A stretch of 64,000 bases of DNA, from assembly GCA_965237875.1 (NCBI GenBank), contig CBDEGP010000001.1:1-64000 (forward strand). Reading direction: 5' to 3'. Of the stretch, positions 61,836 to 64,000 are shown piece by piece (position 1 is the stretch's first letter; each line of letters starts with the position of its first letter). The translations under genes were made by a program, and so were the position numbers. The DNA comes from DAOUJI01 sp965237875 (GTDB lineage: Bacteria; Chloroflexota; Dehalococcoidia; Lucifugimonadales; JAGWBF01). Under the pieces are notes generated by a model. That model had not been told where the DNA came from, searched no databases, and was given only the letters and a program-made list of their open reading frames with translations.

Positions 61836-63764
61836 TTAAACGTCCAGTTCCTTCACGGAGCGGGCGTGGGTCTGTATGAACGCCTTCCTGGGGGCCACCT
61901 CGTCTCCCATGAGGGTGGTGAACACGTTGCTCACCTGGGCTACGTCCTCGATGGTCACCTGCAACAGGCTTCGAGTCTCAGGGTTCATGGTGGTCTCCCA
62001 CAGCTGGTCCGGGTTCATCTCACCCAAGCCCTTGTAGCGTTGCAGTTGAATGTTCTTCTTGCCGTTGAGCCTCTCCAGGACACTGTCTTTCCCGGGCTCG
62101 GTGTAGGCGTAGGATATATCCTTTCCGGACTGGACGCGGTAGAGGGGCGGCTGGGCGATGTACAGGAAGCCGCCCATGATGAGCTCCTCCATGCGCCTGA
62201 AGAACAGGGTCAGCATCAGGGTGCGGATGTGGGAGCCGTCCACGTCGGCGTCGGTCATTATGATGACCTTGTGGTAGCGGAGCTTGGTGGAGTTGAAGTC
62301 TTCGCCTTCTCCGGCGCCCAGGGCGGCGATCACCGAGCGGATTTCCTCATGGCCTAGGATCTTTTCCGGCTGGTGCAGGACTCGCTCCACGTTCAGAATC
62401 TTGCCCTTGATGGGGAGAATGGCCTGGAAACGGCGGTCCCGTCCCATTTTGGCTGAACCTCCGGCCGACTCGCCCTCCACGATGTAGACCTCGGACAGCT
62501 CCGGGTTGCGTTCCTGGCAATCAGCCAGTTTTCCCGGGAGGGAGGACCCGTCCAGTGCGTTCTTGCGGATGACCAGTTCCCGGGCCTTCTTGGCCGCGTC
62601 CCGCGCTTTTTGAGCGGTGACGCAGTTGTCCAAAATGCGCCGGGCGTCGATGGGGTGCTCCTCCAGGTACTGGGAAAGAGTCTCTCCAATGGAGGTCTCG
62701 ACAATTCCTTTGACCTCGGCGTTGCCCAGCTTGGTCTTGGTCTGCCCTTCGAATTGGGGGTCGGTGAGCTTGACGCTTATAACCGCCGTCAAGCCTTCAC
62801 GAACGTCTTCTCCCGCCAGGTTGGGCTGGTCGTCTCTGAGCAGCTTCTGCTTGCGCCCGTAGTCGTTGATGACCCTTGTCAGTGCGGTGCGGAAGCCGGT
62901 CAGGTGAGTCCCGCCCTCTGCGGTGTTGATGCAGTTGGCGAATGAGAGCACCGACTCGTTATAGCCGTCGTTGTATTGAATGGCGGCCTCAACGATGGTG
63001 TCGTCAACCGTTTTCAGCATGTAGAAGGGGTCGTCCTGGAGGGTCTTGCGGTTGCGGTTCATGCTTCGGGCGAGGCTGGCGAGGCCGCCGTCGAAGTAGT
63101 AGGTGCGTTCGTTGTCGCCGCCTCGGCTGTGCCAGTCGCTGGTCAGATGGACTTCCAGGCTTTTATTGAGGTAGGCGATCTGGCGGAAGTGCCCGGTGAT
63201 GATGTTGAAGTCGTAGTCGATCTCCGGGAACACCTTGGGGTCGGGGGTGAAGATTATGGTCGTGCCCGTGGCGCCTGCCTCGTCTTCAGCCATAGGCGTT
63301 TTTTGCAGGTCCCCTTGGGGGTCTCCCTCCCGGTATTCCTGGTAGTAGAGCCACCCGTCGCGGCGCACTTCCACTCTGAGGTGGGACGAGAGTCCGTTGA
63401 CCACCGAGGCGCCCACGCCGTGGAGGCCCCCGGACACCTTGTAGGCGCCGCCGCCGAACTTTCCTCCGGCGTGGAGGGTGGTCATGACCGTCTCTATGGC
63501 GGTCTTGCCCGTGGTGGGGTGTATGTCCGCCGGAATTCCGCGGCCGTTGTCTGACGCCCATACGGAGCCGTCTTCCCGTATCCGCACGTCAACCCGGGTG
63601 CAGTATCCGGCCATGGCCTCGTCTACGCTGTTGTCGACTATCTCATAGATCAGATGGTGCAGGCCCCGCTGGTCGGTGCTTCCGATGTACATTCCGGGTC
63701 GTCGCCGGACAGCTTCCAGGCCCTCCAGGACCTGAATGTCTTTCGCGGTATACTCTAAAGTCAT
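61836..63764 (-). CDS. gyrB: DNA gyrase subunit B
   Basis: GyrB is the ATPase subunit of gyrase. The 642-residue product has the GHKL motifs EIVDNSVDEAMAG, DNGRGIP, and GGLHGVGASVVN. The transducer and TOPRIM domain follow, with EGESAGGSA and DADVDGSHI, then the C-terminal YKGLGEMNPDQLWETTM. The length is typical for the short form without the proteobacterial insert. gyrA is not in the window. It lies near dnaA, as is common around origins. Confidence 0.96.
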   Translation of the reverse strand: MTLEYTAKDIQVLEGLEAVRRRPGMYIGSTDQRGLHHLIYEIVDNSVDEAMAGYCTRVDVRIREDGSVWASDNGRGIPADIHPTTGKTAIETVMTTLHAGGKFGGGAYKVSGGLHGVGASVVNGLSSHLRVEVRRDGWLYYQEYREGDPQGDLQKTPMAEDEAGATGTTIIFTPDPKVFPEIDYDFNIITGHFRQIAYLNKSLEVHLTSDWHSRGGDNERTYYFDGGLASLARSMNRNRKTLQDDPFYMLKTVDDTIVEAAIQYNDGYNESVLSFANCINTAEGGTHLTGFRTALTRVINDYGRKQKLLRDDQPNLAGEDVREGLTAVISVKLTDPQFEGQTKTKLGNAEVKGIVETSIGETLSQYLEEHPIDARRILDNCVTAQKARDAAKKARELVIRKNALDGSSLPGKLADCQERNPELSEVYIVEGESAGGSAKMGRDRRFQAILPIKGKILNVERVLHQPEKILGHEEIRSVIAALGAGEGEDFNSTKLRYHKVIIMTDADVDGSHIRTLMLTLFFRRMEELIMGGFLYIAQPPLYRVQSGKDISYAYTEPGKDSVLERLNGKKNIQLQRYKGLGEMNPDQLWETTMNPETRSLLQVTIEDVAQVSNVFTTLMGDEVAPRKAFIQTHARSVKELDV

Positions 63765-64000
63765 CTACACTCCCCGATCCTAGCCCACCCACCCACTTGC
63801 GGAGTCTACGAAACAGATACGAAATAGGCCTATGTAATTATACCATCCAGCCCCGGCGATTTCCTGTGATTTCGGCGTCGATTAGGCCCTGATTCTTTAT
63901 GTAAGTTGAGTATTTGGGCTGTAGACCGGATAATACGTGCTCCGGTTTATCATCCTATGGATTAAGAGGCGGCGGAGGGCCACGAGGCCGGCATTGGAAA
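63765..64000. other. Region upstream of gyrB, end of window
   Basis: The minus-strand gyrB promoter should lie here. The stretch 63825-63960 is A+T-richer than the flanks, with AATTATACC at 63836-63844. I see no gene and no repeat. Confidence 0.35.

Noticed and set aside
1..64000. CRISPR arrays, tRNA genes and riboswitches
   Set aside because: I looked through the intergenic regions and saw no regularly spaced repeats of CRISPR type, no tRNA cloverleaf sequence with TTC-loop motifs, and no riboswitch I could name. A covariance-model search would be needed to exclude small RNAs.

Overview
The window reads as a high-GC bacterial chromosome segment with dense, operon-packed housekeeping genes. 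My best inference is Chloroflexota, class Dehalococcoidia or the related SAR202 group. The supporting signs are F420 biosynthesis genes next to an LLM flavoprotein, a UPF0182 membrane protein, ClpC, a MoaD-MoaE fusion, a zinc-type L28, a lone 5S rRNA gene and a soluble reductive-dehalogenase-like protein. None of these proves the lineage. I found no tRNA, 16S, 23S or CRISPR array.

Layout. 1-898: a rubrerythrin-VIT1 metal transporter, cut by the window edge. 1.2-10.9 kb: ruvB, three tandem NIPSNAP genes, then cofG-cofH-cofD-cofC (F420), a 55-aa Cys/His protein, an LLM oxidoreductase and fabI. 10.9-18.3 kb (minus): argS, a VOC protein, recG, degV and a fakA-like kinase. 18.4-28.2 kb: rpmB, then a minus-strand arginine operon argJ-argB-UPF0182-argD-argG-argH-rpe. 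28.3-31 kb: moaDE, a HAD-like gene, a small aspartic protease and the 5S rRNA gene. 31-37.1 kb: clpC, a patch of intergenic repeats, radA and a VapBC45-like toxin-antitoxin pair. 37.1-38.8 kb: a 59-aa gene and a corrinoid/4Fe-4S reductive-dehalogenase-like gene, each with a good sigma70-type promoter.

39.0-49.4 kb holds an HK97-type head module: zinc-ribbon protein, large terminase, portal, prohead protease, major capsid, connector and a neck/tail-completion candidate. No tail, lysis or integrase gene follows. Between portal and protease sits a 3.4-kb insert with a lipoprotein gene and an oppositely oriented secreted trypsin-like protease. Near-identical hairpins with T-tracts precede both halves of the head module.

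49.5-57.5 kb: a membrane protein with a 113-aa tandem duplication, a 162-bp inverted-repeat element, a cysM-moeB pair, a secreted-protein gene broken by one TAG, a second secreted protein, rplY with a coupled unknown gene, and fmt. 57.7-63.8 kb: dnaA-obg-nadD-pyrE facing gyrB. The DnaA DNA-binding signature is altered (GGRANTAV where GGRDHTTV is usual). Right after dnaA are four direct copies of TTAGTTCCA, three of them spaced exactly 21 bp apart. I propose this as a candidate replication origin using a non-standard DnaA box; it is the most interesting signal in the window.
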